Shown: in pieces, positions 34,584 through 41,975 of the stretch
Numbering within the stretch: the first letter of the stretch is position 1
Layout: every line of letters starts with the position of its first letter
Assembly (NCBI RefSeq): GCF_900112375.1
Contig: NZ_FOLS01000019.1
Coordinates: 41,675-105,674 of the forward strand
DNA from: Pseudomonas citronellolis
Lineage (GTDB): Bacteria > Pseudomonadota > Gammaproteobacteria > Pseudomonadales > Pseudomonadaceae
Reading direction: 5' to 3'
DNA length: 64,000 nt
Position numbers and translations under genes: made by a program
The notes under the pieces: generated by a model
The model's database searches: none
Seen by the model: the letters and a program-made list of their open reading frames with translations, nothing else
What the model was told of the DNA's origin: nothing

Positions 34584-34904
34584 TCACTGCAGCGGGGAGA
34601 AGCCGGTGGGTTTCATCAGCCGCGATTCCAGCTTGAGCACGGCGCCCAGTTCCCGGTTCAGCTTGCCGAACTCGGCCCAGCGCGGGTCGGCGGCCATGCT
34701 GGCGCGGCGCTGCATGCGCTCGTCCAGGCTCTCGTAGGCCCACAGGTGCACCACCTGGCTGCATTCGCCGAACTCGGTGGTGAAGAAGCCCACCAGCCTG
34801 CCCAGGTGCTCGGTCTGCACCTCGTAGGCGTGGCTGCGGTACAGGGCCAGCCAGTCGGCGAGTTTCAGCGGGTCGATGCTGTAGGTGCGCAGTTCGTAGT
34901 ACAT
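34584..34904 (-). CDS. NIPSNAP-family protein
   Basis: The 106-aa protein starts MYYELRTYSIDPLKLADWLA, the typical NIPSNAP N-terminus, and has VVHLWAYESLDERMQRRA, the family's second conserved block. It is a dimeric alpha/beta-barrel fold. In bacteria it often sits in catabolic operons for ring compounds, with unknown biochemical function. It begins 2 bp after the stop of the upstream flavoprotein gene and has GGAG 8 bp before its ATG, so it is translated in the same operon. Confidence 0.9.
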   Translation of the reverse strand: MYYELRTYSIDPLKLADWLALYRSHAYEVQTEHLGRLVGFFTTEFGECSQVVHLWAYESLDERMQRRASMAADPRWAEFGKLNRELGAVLKLESRLMKPTGFSPLQ

Positions 34905-34906
34905 CG

Positions 34907-36637
34907 TCAGTGCTCCAGGGTTGCTTGTTGCGAGGCCGGCGCGGCGAGGCGCGCGGCTATGTGGTTGGCCGCCAGCCAGGCGAAGGTCAGGCCGGGGCCG
35001 AGGGTGATGCCGGGGCCGGGATAGGTGCCGTCCATCAGCGAGTTCATGTCGTTGCCGGCGGCGTAGAGGCCGGGGATCGGCTGGCCGTCGCGGCCGAGCA
35101 CGCGGGCCTGGCCGTCGGTGACCAGGCCGCGGGCCGAGCCGAGGTCGCCGGTGTGCAGGCGGACGGCGTAGTAGGGCGCCTTCTCCAGCGGCGCCAGGCA
35201 GGGGTTGGGGCGGTGGTCCGGGTCGCCCATGTAGCGGTTGTAGCTGTTGCCGCCCTTGGCGAAGTCCGCGTCGACGCCGTTGCGCGCGTTGGCGTTGAAG
35301 CGCTCCAGCGTCTGGCGCAGGCCCTCGGCGTCGATGCCGAGGGCGCGGGCCAGGGCGTCCGGCGAATCGGCCTGGTACAGGTAGCCGGCTTGCACCAGCG
35401 CGCTGTTGTCGACCGGCTTCGGTCGCGCCAGGCCCAGGCCGTAGCGGTTCATGGCGCTGGCGTCGCAGATCAGCCAGCACTCGGTGTTGCCGCTGGCGAA
35501 CATGCTCTGCACGAAGTGGTGGTAGGAGTTGGACTCGTTGACGAAGCGCCGGCCGCTGCGGTTCACCGCGATCACCCCGGGCTTGGCGCGGTCGGTGACC
35601 AGGTGCGGGAAGCGCTCGCGGCCGCCGTCTGCGTGGCGCAGCTCGGAGACCGGCGCCCAGAAGAAGTTCGCCGCCAGGCCCTCGCCGGCGGCGGCACCGA
35701 CGGCCTCGCCCAGGCGCAGGGCGGCGCCGTCGTTGCATTCCGGCGACATGCTCAGGTGTTCGTCGTCGCTCGCCGGGCGGAAGCGCTCGGCCAGCTTGCC
35801 GGCGGCGAAGCCGCCCATGGCGCAGACCACGCCGCCGTGCACGCGGATGCGCTCGATGCGGCCTTCGTGCAGCACCTGCGCGCCTACCACGGCGCCGTTC
35901 TCGACCAGCAACTGCTGTGCCTCGCTGTTCAGCCACAGCTCCATGCCCTTGGCGAAGGCTGTGGTGGCCAGGCGCGCGATCAGGGCGTTGCCGGTGGTCA
36001 GGCGCGTGCCGCGGTGGTGGCTGAGGCGGTCGACGCCGTAGTGGGCCAGCAGCTTCAGGCAGTGCCACAACGACTTCGGCGAACGGCGGAAGCTGAGGAA
36101 ATGCTGGATGTCCACGCGGTTCACCATCATGCCGCCGAACAGCAGCATGCCCGGCGGCGGCATGCGCAGGTCGCGGAAACGCTCGCCGAGGTGGCGGCCG
36201 TCGTACTCGACCATCTCCAGGGCGCGGCCGAATTCGGTGCCGCCTTCCTCGTCGGGGTAGTAGTCCGGCGAGTGCGGGCGCAGCGCGTAGCGCAGCTCGG
36301 TGTTGGCCTCCAGCCAGCGCAGGGCCTGGTGGCCGTTGCGGATGAAGCTGTCCACCAGCTCAGGCTTGTAGCCCGGGCCGATGGTGCGCTGCAGGTAGGT
36401 GCGCATGGCTTCTTCGGAGTCCTTCGCCCCGGCGGCGCGGGCCTGGTCGGTGCCGTAGATCCACACCGCGCCGCCGGAGATGGCCGAGGTGCCGCCGAAG
36501 CTATCGGCCTTCTCCAGCATCAGCACGCGCAGGCCCTGGCAGGCGGCAGTGGCCGCGGCGGCGAAACCGGCGGCGCCGCTTCCCAGCACCAGCAGGTCGC
36601 ACTCTCGGCTCCAGGCCGGGGCGTTGAGGCTGGTCAT
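34907..36637 (-). CDS. KstD-like FAD-dependent dehydrogenase (paralogue 2)
   Basis: The 576-aa protein has FAD-binding LLVLGSGAAGFAAAATAACQ, SFGGTSAISGGAVWIYGTDQ, the substrate-loop Tyr (NSYHHFVQSMF) and C-terminal GTYPGPGITLGPGLTFAWLA. It is clearly related to the products at 32792 and 41942 but is the most divergent of the three; WIYGTDQ replaces WIPRNPL. This suggests a different ring position or substrate. The ATG overlaps the aroE-like stop (ATGA), directly coupling a shikimate-dehydrogenase-type alcohol oxidation to a ring desaturation. GGAG precedes the start. Confidence 0.88.
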   Translation of the reverse strand: MTSLNAPAWSRECDLLVLGSGAAGFAAAATAACQGLRVLMLEKADSFGGTSAISGGAVWIYGTDQARAAGAKDSEEAMRTYLQRTIGPGYKPELVDSFIRNGHQALRWLEANTELRYALRPHSPDYYPDEEGGTEFGRALEMVEYDGRHLGERFRDLRMPPPGMLLFGGMMVNRVDIQHFLSFRRSPKSLWHCLKLLAHYGVDRLSHHRGTRLTTGNALIARLATTAFAKGMELWLNSEAQQLLVENGAVVGAQVLHEGRIERIRVHGGVVCAMGGFAAGKLAERFRPASDDEHLSMSPECNDGAALRLGEAVGAAAGEGLAANFFWAPVSELRHADGGRERFPHLVTDRAKPGVIAVNRSGRRFVNESNSYHHFVQSMFASGNTECWLICDASAMNRYGLGLARPKPVDNSALVQAGYLYQADSPDALARALGIDAEGLRQTLERFNANARNGVDADFAKGGNSYNRYMGDPDHRPNPCLAPLEKAPYYAVRLHTGDLGSARGLVTDGQARVLGRDGQPIPGLYAAGNDMNSLMDGTYPGPGITLGPGLTFAWLAANHIAARLAAPASQQATLEH

Positions 36638-37449
36638 GGCTGGATCTCCAGCGGCGTGACGCCCATGAAGGCGCCCAGGTTGCCCAGCTGCGCGAAGGCC
36701 ATTTCGGCGCCGGTCTGGATGCGGCAGCCAGCCTCGCGGGCGCGCTCCAGCAGCGGGGTGATCTCCGGCTTGGTGACCACGTCGGCCACCAGGGTGTGCG
36801 TCTGCAGGCCGTCGAGCAGCATGCCCGGCAGCGGCAACTCGCCGGTGCCGCCCATGCCCACCGGCGAGGCGTTGACCAGCAGGTCGAGGCCGGCCAGGTC
36901 GTCGCAGCCCACGCCGATGCGCACCTGGGGGAAGAGGGCGCCCAGGCGCTCGACCAGGGCGGCGGCGCGCACCTGGTCGAGGTCGCGCAGGCGCAGCTCG
37001 CCGATGCCGGCTTCGCACAGCGCATAGGCGATGGCGCTGCCGACGCCGCCGGAGCCGACCACCAGCGCGCGCTTGCCGGCCGGTTGCAGGCCATGGCGCC
37101 GGGCGGCGTTGAGGAAGCCGGCGCCATCGACGTTGTCGCCCAGCAGGCGGCCGTCGGCCTCGCGGCGGATCACGTTGACCGAGCCCAGCGCCTCGGCGCG
37201 GGCGCTCAGGCCGTCCAGGCGCGGCGCCAGGGCCTGCTTGTAGGGCACGGTGACCACGCAGCCGCGCAGGTTGTGCCAGCCGCGCAGGGTGGCGACGAAG
37301 GCATCGAGGGCGTCGGCGCCCAGGTCGATGGCGATCATCGCCAGGTCGTGGCCGTTGTGGGCGAACCAGGTGTTGAAGTTCTCCGGCGACTTCACCTGCG
37401 CGATGGGTGTGCCGACGATGGCGACCAGTTCGGTGGAACCGCGAATCAT
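36634..37449 (-). CDS. AroE/YdiB-like shikimate (quinate) dehydrogenase
   Basis: The 271-aa protein has the N-terminal substrate domain VAIVGTPIAQVKSPENFNTW and the catalytic Lys in VTVPYKQAL. The Asp of the K-D pair is in LLGDNVDGAGF, and the Rossmann motif is VVGSGGVGSAIAYAL. The signature SxS at the substrate carboxylate site is altered (VKSPENFN), so the substrate may differ from shikimate. It is the first gene of the four-gene minus-strand operon and has a strong GGAGG Shine-Dalgarno. It is divergent from an IclR regulator gene. It is only distantly related to the second AroE homologue at 39646. Confidence 0.88.
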   Translation of the reverse strand: MIRGSTELVAIVGTPIAQVKSPENFNTWFAHNGHDLAMIAIDLGADALDAFVATLRGWHNLRGCVVTVPYKQALAPRLDGLSARAEALGSVNVIRREADGRLLGDNVDGAGFLNAARRHGLQPAGKRALVVGSGGVGSAIAYALCEAGIGELRLRDLDQVRAAALVERLGALFPQVRIGVGCDDLAGLDLLVNASPVGMGGTGELPLPGMLLDGLQTHTLVADVVTKPEITPLLERAREAGCRIQTGAEMAFAQLGNLGAFMGVTPLEIQP

Positions 37450-37535
37450 GCTGACCTCCAGGGGTTCTTGGCGTTGTTCTGCTGGCCAGGGTGCGGCGGC
37501 GGGCTGTTGCGCTCAATGCGATTGACGGCGCTTTA

Positions 37536-37570
37536 GTGCGTTATTCGCATTGATGCTGCGATAATCGCAG
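37536..37570. promoter_or_regulatory. Paired IclR-type operators in the aroE/iclR divergent promoter
   Basis: CTGCGATAATCGCAG (37556-37570) has perfect 6-bp arms, and GTGCGTTATTCGCAT (37536-37550) is an imperfect copy. Their centres are 20 bp apart, close to two helical turns. The pair sits 31 bp before the TTG start of the IclR gene and 87 bp before the aroE-like start. This suggests autoregulation and control of the divergent operon. Confidence 0.66.
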
Positions 37571-37600
37571 TATTCGGCCGAATTACCCGGAGCCCGTGCC

Positions 37601-38371
37601 TTGGAAACCCCCAGCATCCATCCCCGCGACCTGATCGCCGGCCTGCAGAAGGGCCTGGCGCTGATGCAGCTGTTCAGCGCCGAGCGCCCGCGCCTGAGCG
37701 TGCCCGAGGCGGCGCGGCTGTCCGGCCTCACCCCCAGCGCCGCGCGGCGCTTCCTGCTGACCCTGGTGCACGAAGGCTTCGCCGAGACCGACAGTCGCCA
37801 CTACTGGCTGACGCCCAAGGCGCTGCGCATCGGCCAGGCCTACGTGGATTCGGCGCAGTTGCCGCGCATGCTGCGGCCTATCGTCGAGCAGGTGGCGCGG
37901 CAGACCCAGGAGCACGTCTCGGTGGGCACCCGCGACGGCGACGAGATCGTCCACGTGGTGCGCAGCCGCTACAGCCACATCACCTCGCTGTCGATCCGCC
38001 CCGGCTCGCGGGTGCCCATGTACTGCACCGCCAGCGGCCGCCTGTGGCTGGCGGCGCTGGGCGAGGCTGAGCTGGCGGCCTATTTCGAACGCAATCCGCC
38101 ACGGCCGCTGACGCCCTACACGCTGACGGACATGGACGCCTTGCACGCCGAGATCGCCAAGGTCGCTCGGCAGGGCTACTGCGTGGTGGACCAGGAATAC
38201 GAGATCGGCATGCGCGTGATCGGCGTGCCGCTGCTGGACCGCAGCGGGCGCATGCGCGCGAGCCTGGCCATCACCACCCACGCCTCGCGCCTGGGCCTGG
38301 ACGAGATGCGCCTGCGCTACCTGCCGGCGCTGTACGAGGCCCAGGCACTGTTGCGCCCGGTGGTGGACTGA
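37601..38371 (+). CDS. IclR-family regulator, PcaR/PobR-like
   Basis: The 256-aa protein starts at TTG 37601, with GGAG 8 bp upstream; no ATG gives the full N-terminus. The sequence LIAGLQKGLALMQLFSAERP followed by AARLSGLTPSAARRFLLTLV is the PcaR/PobR-type IclR HTH. The effector domain contains VPMYCTASGRLWLAAL and EYEIGMRVIGVPLLD. This branch senses protocatechuate, 4-hydroxybenzoate or quinate-type acids. It is the probable activator of the divergent aroE-flavoprotein operon through the CTGCGATAATCGCAG site. The TSUP transporter gene follows 83 bp downstream. Confidence 0.9.
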   Translation: METPSIHPRDLIAGLQKGLALMQLFSAERPRLSVPEAARLSGLTPSAARRFLLTLVHEGFAETDSRHYWLTPKALRIGQAYVDSAQLPRMLRPIVEQVARQTQEHVSVGTRDGDEIVHVVRSRYSHITSLSIRPGSRVPMYCTASGRLWLAALGEAELAAYFERNPPRPLTPYTLTDMDALHAEIAKVARQGYCVVDQEYEIGMRVIGVPLLDRSGRMRASLAITTHASRLGLDEMRLRYLPALYEAQALLRPVVD

Positions 38372-38454
38372 GCGGGCGCTGATCGCCCGCGGGGCCTGGC
38401 GCAGACGCGTCGACGCGGCATAATCGGCGGCTCCGTGTGCCGACGAGTTGCGTG

Positions 38455-39198
38455 ATGACCCTCGAATTCCTCCTGGTGGCGATCCCCGCCGTGCTGCTCA
38501 CCGGCGTCTCCAAGGGCGGCTTCGGCGGCGCCCTGGGCGGTATCGCCGTGCCGCTGATGGCCCTGGCCATGCCGCCGACCCAGGCCGCCGCGCTGATGCT
38601 GCCGATCCTCTGCATGGCCGATTTCACCGGCCTGCGGCGCTTCTACGGCAAGTGGGACCTGCGCAACCTGAAGATCATGCTGCCCGGCGCGCTGCTCGGC
38701 GTGGCGGCGGGCGCGCTGAGCTTCGGCCTGCTCAGCGAGCGCTTCATCGCCCTGCTGATCGGCGGCATCGCCATCGCCTTCGTGCTGCTCAACACCCTGG
38801 TGGCCCGCGCCGCCGCCCAGCCGAAACCGGCGGCGGTGGGCAAGGGCGTGGTGCTCTCGGGCATCGCCGGCTTCACCAGCTTCGTCGCCCACGCCGGCGG
38901 CCCGCCGGTGATGATGTACCTGCTGCCGCAGCAACTGGAGAAGGTGCGCTACATCGCCACGGTGAACTGCTTCTTCCTGCTGACCAATGCCATCAAGCTG
39001 GTGCCCTACGCGCTGCTCGGCCAGTTCACCTGGAGCAACCTGGGGACCAGCCTGCTGCTGGCGCCCATCGTAGTGCTGGGGGTGTGGCTGGGGATCTGGT
39101 TGCAGGACAAGGTCAACCATGTGTGGTTCTACCGCATTGCGCGGCTGGGGTTGCTGGCGACCGGGGTGCAGTTGGTTTGGGAGAATTGTCGGGGATAG
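38455..39198 (+). CDS. TSUP (TauE/SafE) family permease
   Basis: The 247-aa integral membrane protein has seven or eight TMs. It starts MTLEFLLVAIPAVLLTGVSK, with the family motif TGVSKGGFGGALGGIAVPLM. The second repeat has SGIAGFTSFVAHAGGPPVMM. The ATG at 38455 lacks a clear Shine-Dalgarno, and GTG 38437 is an alternative. TSUP proteins move sulfonates, sulfite or organic acids. Here, after the IclR gene, an organic-acid role is likely. The gene ends just before a REP cluster. Confidence 0.9.
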   Translation: MTLEFLLVAIPAVLLTGVSKGGFGGALGGIAVPLMALAMPPTQAAALMLPILCMADFTGLRRFYGKWDLRNLKIMLPGALLGVAAGALSFGLLSERFIALLIGGIAIAFVLLNTLVARAAAQPKPAAVGKGVVLSGIAGFTSFVAHAGGPPVMMYLLPQQLEKVRYIATVNCFFLLTNAIKLVPYALLGQFTWSNLGTSLLLAPIVVLGVWLGIWLQDKVNHVWFYRIARLGLLATGVQLVWENCRG

Positions 39199-39211
39199 GG
39201 CGCAGGGCTTT

Positions 39212-39643
39212 TCGTAGGAGCGAGCTTGCTCGCGAACAATGGCGTCAGGTTTGACTTCGGAGCTGGGGTGGAGTCCGCAACCCTCTCCCCAGCCCTCTCC
39301 CTGAAGGGAGAGGGGGCTAGTTCGTGCCGAGAGAAGGCCTGGTTTCAACCGGCAATCTCCGTACTAGCCGGCTAACGCCGAAACACCAACGCACACCGAA
39401 CGGTCCCCTCTCCCTTCAGGGAGAGGGTTAGGGAGAGGGCGCTCTTCAACGCAAACACCATGGACCCAAGGAGCGTAGGGCGAATAACGCTCCGCGTTAT
39501 CCGCCGCCTGACCGTGGTCGAGCGCCCGCTGGTTGTAGAACGGGGCTCCGCTTTGGTGGCCGATGAGGCGTCCAGCAGAACCTCGCGGCCGGGCAGGGGG
39601 CCAGGTGTATCGGCGTATAACCGTGAACGGTTATACGCCCTAC
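39212..39643. repeat. REP-rich gap (39199-39645)
   Basis: It holds a GTAGGAGCGAGC REP (39212-39236), CCCTCTCCCTTCAGGG elements at about 39280-39315 and 39405-39440, a GTAGGGCGAATAAC hairpin (39475-39505) and an inverted GTAGGGCG hairpin (39611-39643). The last ends 2 bp before the aroE-like stop, the same close placement as at the RAYT and SnoaL stops. No gene is supported. Confidence 0.87.
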
Positions 39644-39645
39644 GC

Positions 39646-40497
39646 TCAATCCAAGCTGCGGAAGTGGGCTTGCATCCGCTGCGCATCAGCCGGCCGGCCG
39701 CTGAACAGCTCAAAAGCCTTCACCGCCTGGAACACCGCCATGGTGCCGCCGTCCAGCGTGCGGCAGCCGAGGCTGCGGGCGTGGCGCAGCAGTTCGGTTT
39801 CCAGCGGGAAGTAGATGATCTCCGCCACCCACTGCTCGGCGCGCAGCAGCTCCACCGGCAGCGGCGTGCCGGGCAGCTTGGCCATGCCCACCGGGGTGGT
39901 GTTGACCAGGCCGTCGGCCACCGCCATGGCGGCCGGCAGGTCGGTGCAGAGCAGCGCCCGGCCATGGCCGAAATGCTGGTTGAGGTTGTTCACCAGGGCC
40001 TCGGCGCGGGCCGGGTCCACTTCGTAGACGCTCAGTTGCTCCACGCCTTCGCTGAGCAGCGCGTGGGCCACCGCCGCGCCCGCGCCGCCGGCGCCCAGTT
40101 GCACCACGCGGTTGCGCTTCACGTCGGCCAGGCCGCGGCGGAAGCCTTCGGCGAAGCCCAGGCAGTCGGTGTTGTGGCCGACGCGCTTGCCGTCCTTCAG
40201 CACCACGGTGTTCACCGCGCCTATGCCGCGCGCTTCCTCGGAGAGTTCGTCCAGCAGCGGGATGATCGCCTGCTTGCACGGGAAGGTGATGTTCAGCCCG
40301 GTGAAGCCCAGGCGCTGGGCGCCGTCGAGCAGTTCGGGCAGGGCGTCGAGGTTCAGCTTCAGCTGGTCCAGGTCGATCAGCCGGTACAGGTAGCGCAGGC
40401 CCTGGGCGTCGCCTTCGTGCTCGTGCAGGGCGGGGGTGCGCGAGGCCTGGATGCCGGCGCCGATCAGGCCGGCGAGGATGGAAGTCTTCTGGCTCAT
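39646..40497 (-). CDS. Quinate/shikimate dehydrogenase-like protein (PA0244/AroE-like)
   Basis: The 283-aa protein begins ILAGLIGAGIQASRTPALHE, a variant N-terminus typical of the quinate-type AroE branch. The catalytic Lys is in NITFPCKQAIIPLLDEL and the Asp in VGHNTDCLGFAEGF. The Rossmann motif is VQLGAGGAGAAVAHAL. It would oxidise quinate or shikimate to 3-dehydroquinate or 3-dehydroshikimate. It lies 4 bp downstream of aroQ, matching the P. aeruginosa aroQ2-aroE-like pair. A biosynthetic role is unlikely given the catabolic context. Confidence 0.91.
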   Translation of the reverse strand: MSQKTSILAGLIGAGIQASRTPALHEHEGDAQGLRYLYRLIDLDQLKLNLDALPELLDGAQRLGFTGLNITFPCKQAIIPLLDELSEEARGIGAVNTVVLKDGKRVGHNTDCLGFAEGFRRGLADVKRNRVVQLGAGGAGAAVAHALLSEGVEQLSVYEVDPARAEALVNNLNQHFGHGRALLCTDLPAAMAVADGLVNTTPVGMAKLPGTPLPVELLRAEQWVAEIIYFPLETELLRHARSLGCRTLDGGTMAVFQAVKAFELFSGRPADAQRMQAHFRSLD

Positions 40498-40501
40498 GGC
40501 A

Positions 40502-40942
40502 TCAGCCCCGCAGCAGGTGGGCGAAGTGGTCGAGGGCCAGGCGGTAGCCGTTGCTGCCGAAGCCGGCCAGCACGCCCACGGCGATGCCCGAGACGAAGGA
40601 GTGGTGACGGAACTCCTCGCGCTTGTGCACGTTGGACAGGTGCACCTCGATCACCGGCAGCTCCACCGCCGCCAGGGCGTCGCGGATGGCCACCGAGGTG
40701 TGCGTCCAGGCCGCCGGGTTGATCACGATGCCGGCGCAACGGCCGCGCGCTTCGTGGATCCAGTCGATCAACTGGCCCTCGTGGTTGGTCTGCTTGAACG
40801 CCACCTGCAGGCCCAGTTCGTCGGCGCGCGCCTGGCAGAGGGCTTCGACGTCGGCCAGCGTCTCATGGCCGTAGGTGGCCGGTTCGCGGGTGCCGAGCAG
40901 GTTCAGGTTGGGGCCGTTGAGGATCAGGATCGGGAGGGGCAT
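40502..40942 (-). CDS. aroQ: Type II 3-dehydroquinate dehydratase
   Basis: The 146-aa protein has the flexible-loop motif [18 protein letters not shown] with the catalytic Arg and Tyr24. Substrate-binding residues lie in [15 protein letters not shown] and [17 protein letters not shown], and the catalytic His in [20 protein letters not shown]. It interconverts 3-dehydroquinate and 3-dehydroshikimate, here in the catabolic direction. It is an extra copy to the usual biosynthetic aroQ beside accB, which is not in this window. It is transcribed with the downstream aroE-like gene. A TAACCATTTAGTACA element is 52 bp upstream. Confidence 0.95.
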   Translation of the reverse strand: MPLPILILNGPNLNLLGTREPATYGHETLADVEALCQARADELGLQVAFKQTNHEGQLIDWIHEARGRCAGIVINPAAWTHTSVAIRDALAAVELPVIEVHLSNVHKREEFRHHSFVSGIAVGVLAGFGSNGYRLALDHFAHLLRG

Positions 40943-40993
40943 GCGGGTGTCTCTTGTAGGTCTTGTCGCCGCTGGAGTGCGGTCATCAGAAAA

Positions 40994-41008
40994 TGTACTA
41001 AATGGTTA
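40994..41008 (-). promoter_or_regulatory. TAAC-N6-GTACA element upstream of aroQ
   Basis: The minus-strand sequence TAACCATTTAGTACA shares the TAAC-N6-G(A/T)ACA pattern with 22746-22760 and 30025-30039. In all three cases it is on the coding strand upstream of a pathway gene. It may be a TetR site or part of a promoter core. Confidence 0.45.
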
Positions 41009-41135
41009 CTTTCGTCAATTGGCTCGCCGGACTCTGGGAGAAAGCGCTGCAAGCCAGGCGTGGCAAGGCCCGGCGCGGTTTCTGGCCGGGCCGGGTGGAA
41101 GGAGGGAAACGCGGAAGTGTGCGATCAGCGGACGG

Positions 41136-41975
41136 TCAGTCCCACTTCGGGGCGAATTCCGGGCTGACCAGGCGGACGTTCTTCGGCAGGGCGGCGATCT
41201 GCGCGCGGTCCTCGTCGTCCAGGCGCAGGTCGAGGGCGGCGAGGTTGGAGCGCTGGTTGGCCAGGCTGGCGGCCTTGGGAATGGCGGCCACGCCGTCCTG
41301 CTCCAGCAGCCAGGCCAGGGCCACCTGGCTAGGCAGCACGCCGTGGCGCCGGGCGATGGCCTGGATCGCCGGTTCCTCCAGCATGCGCCCGCGGCCCAGC
41401 GGGGTGTAGGCGGTGAGGGCCATGTCGTGGGCGCGGGCGTAGTCCAGCAGCGGTTGCTGGTTCAGCATCAGGTGGTATTCGACCTGGACGGCCGCCAGGG
41501 GTGCGCCCAGGGTTTCCATGGTCTCGCGCAGCAGCGCCAGGGGGAAGTTGGCCACGCCGATGGCGCGTGCCTTGCCGCTGTCGCGGGCGGCCACCAGGGC
41601 CTCGACGCTGCGCTTGAGGTCGTCGCCGACCAGGCTGCCGTTCTGGCCCGGCCAGTGGATCATGAACAGGTCCAGATAGTCGCTGCGCAGCGCGCGCAGG
41701 CTGTCGTCCAGGGACTGGGCGAGGTCGGCCGGGGCCAGGCGATCCCACCAGACCTTGCTGGTGACGTGGACGTCTTCGCGGGGCACCGGGCCGTCGGCCA
41801 GCGCCTGGCCCACGGCGTCCTCGTTGTGGTAGCCGGCGGCGGTGTCGATGTGCCGGTAGCCCAGCTCCAGGGCCTGGCGCACGGCGGCGCTGCACTCGGC
41901 GCCGGTCAGCGGCCAGGTGCCCAGGCCGAGCTTGGGCATGTTCAGGCCGTGGCGGTTGCGGATGCGTGCTTGCAT
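41136..41975 (-). CDS. Aldo/keto reductase
   Basis: The 279-aa AKR of the 2,5-diketogluconate-reductase type has the catalytic tetrad in sequence: Asp and Tyr in YRHIDTAAGYHNEDAVG, Lys in VHVTSKVWW and His in LFMIHWPG. The NADPH site is in AAIPKAASLANQRSNL. The start codon lies 34 bp inside the upstream flavoprotein gene, so translation is coupled. It would reduce a ring ketone or aldehyde, or oxidise the matching alcohol, next to a ring desaturase. The substrate is unknown. Confidence 0.92.
   Translation of the reverse strand: MQARIRNRHGLNMPKLGLGTWPLTGAECSAAVRQALELGYRHIDTAAGYHNEDAVGQALADGPVPREDVHVTSKVWWDRLAPADLAQSLDDSLRALRSDYLDLFMIHWPGQNGSLVGDDLKRSVEALVAARDSGKARAIGVANFPLALLRETMETLGAPLAAVQVEYHLMLNQQPLLDYARAHDMALTAYTPLGRGRMLEEPAIQAIARRHGVLPSQVALAWLLEQDGVAAIPKAASLANQRSNLAALDLRLDDEDRAQIAALPKNVRLVSPEFAPKWD

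Noticed and set aside
41067..41092. GGCCCGGC/GCCGGGCC hairpin after the aldo/keto reductase as a terminator
   Set aside because: The stem is strong but there is no T-run on the minus strand and the loop is 10 bases, so it is not listed as a terminator.
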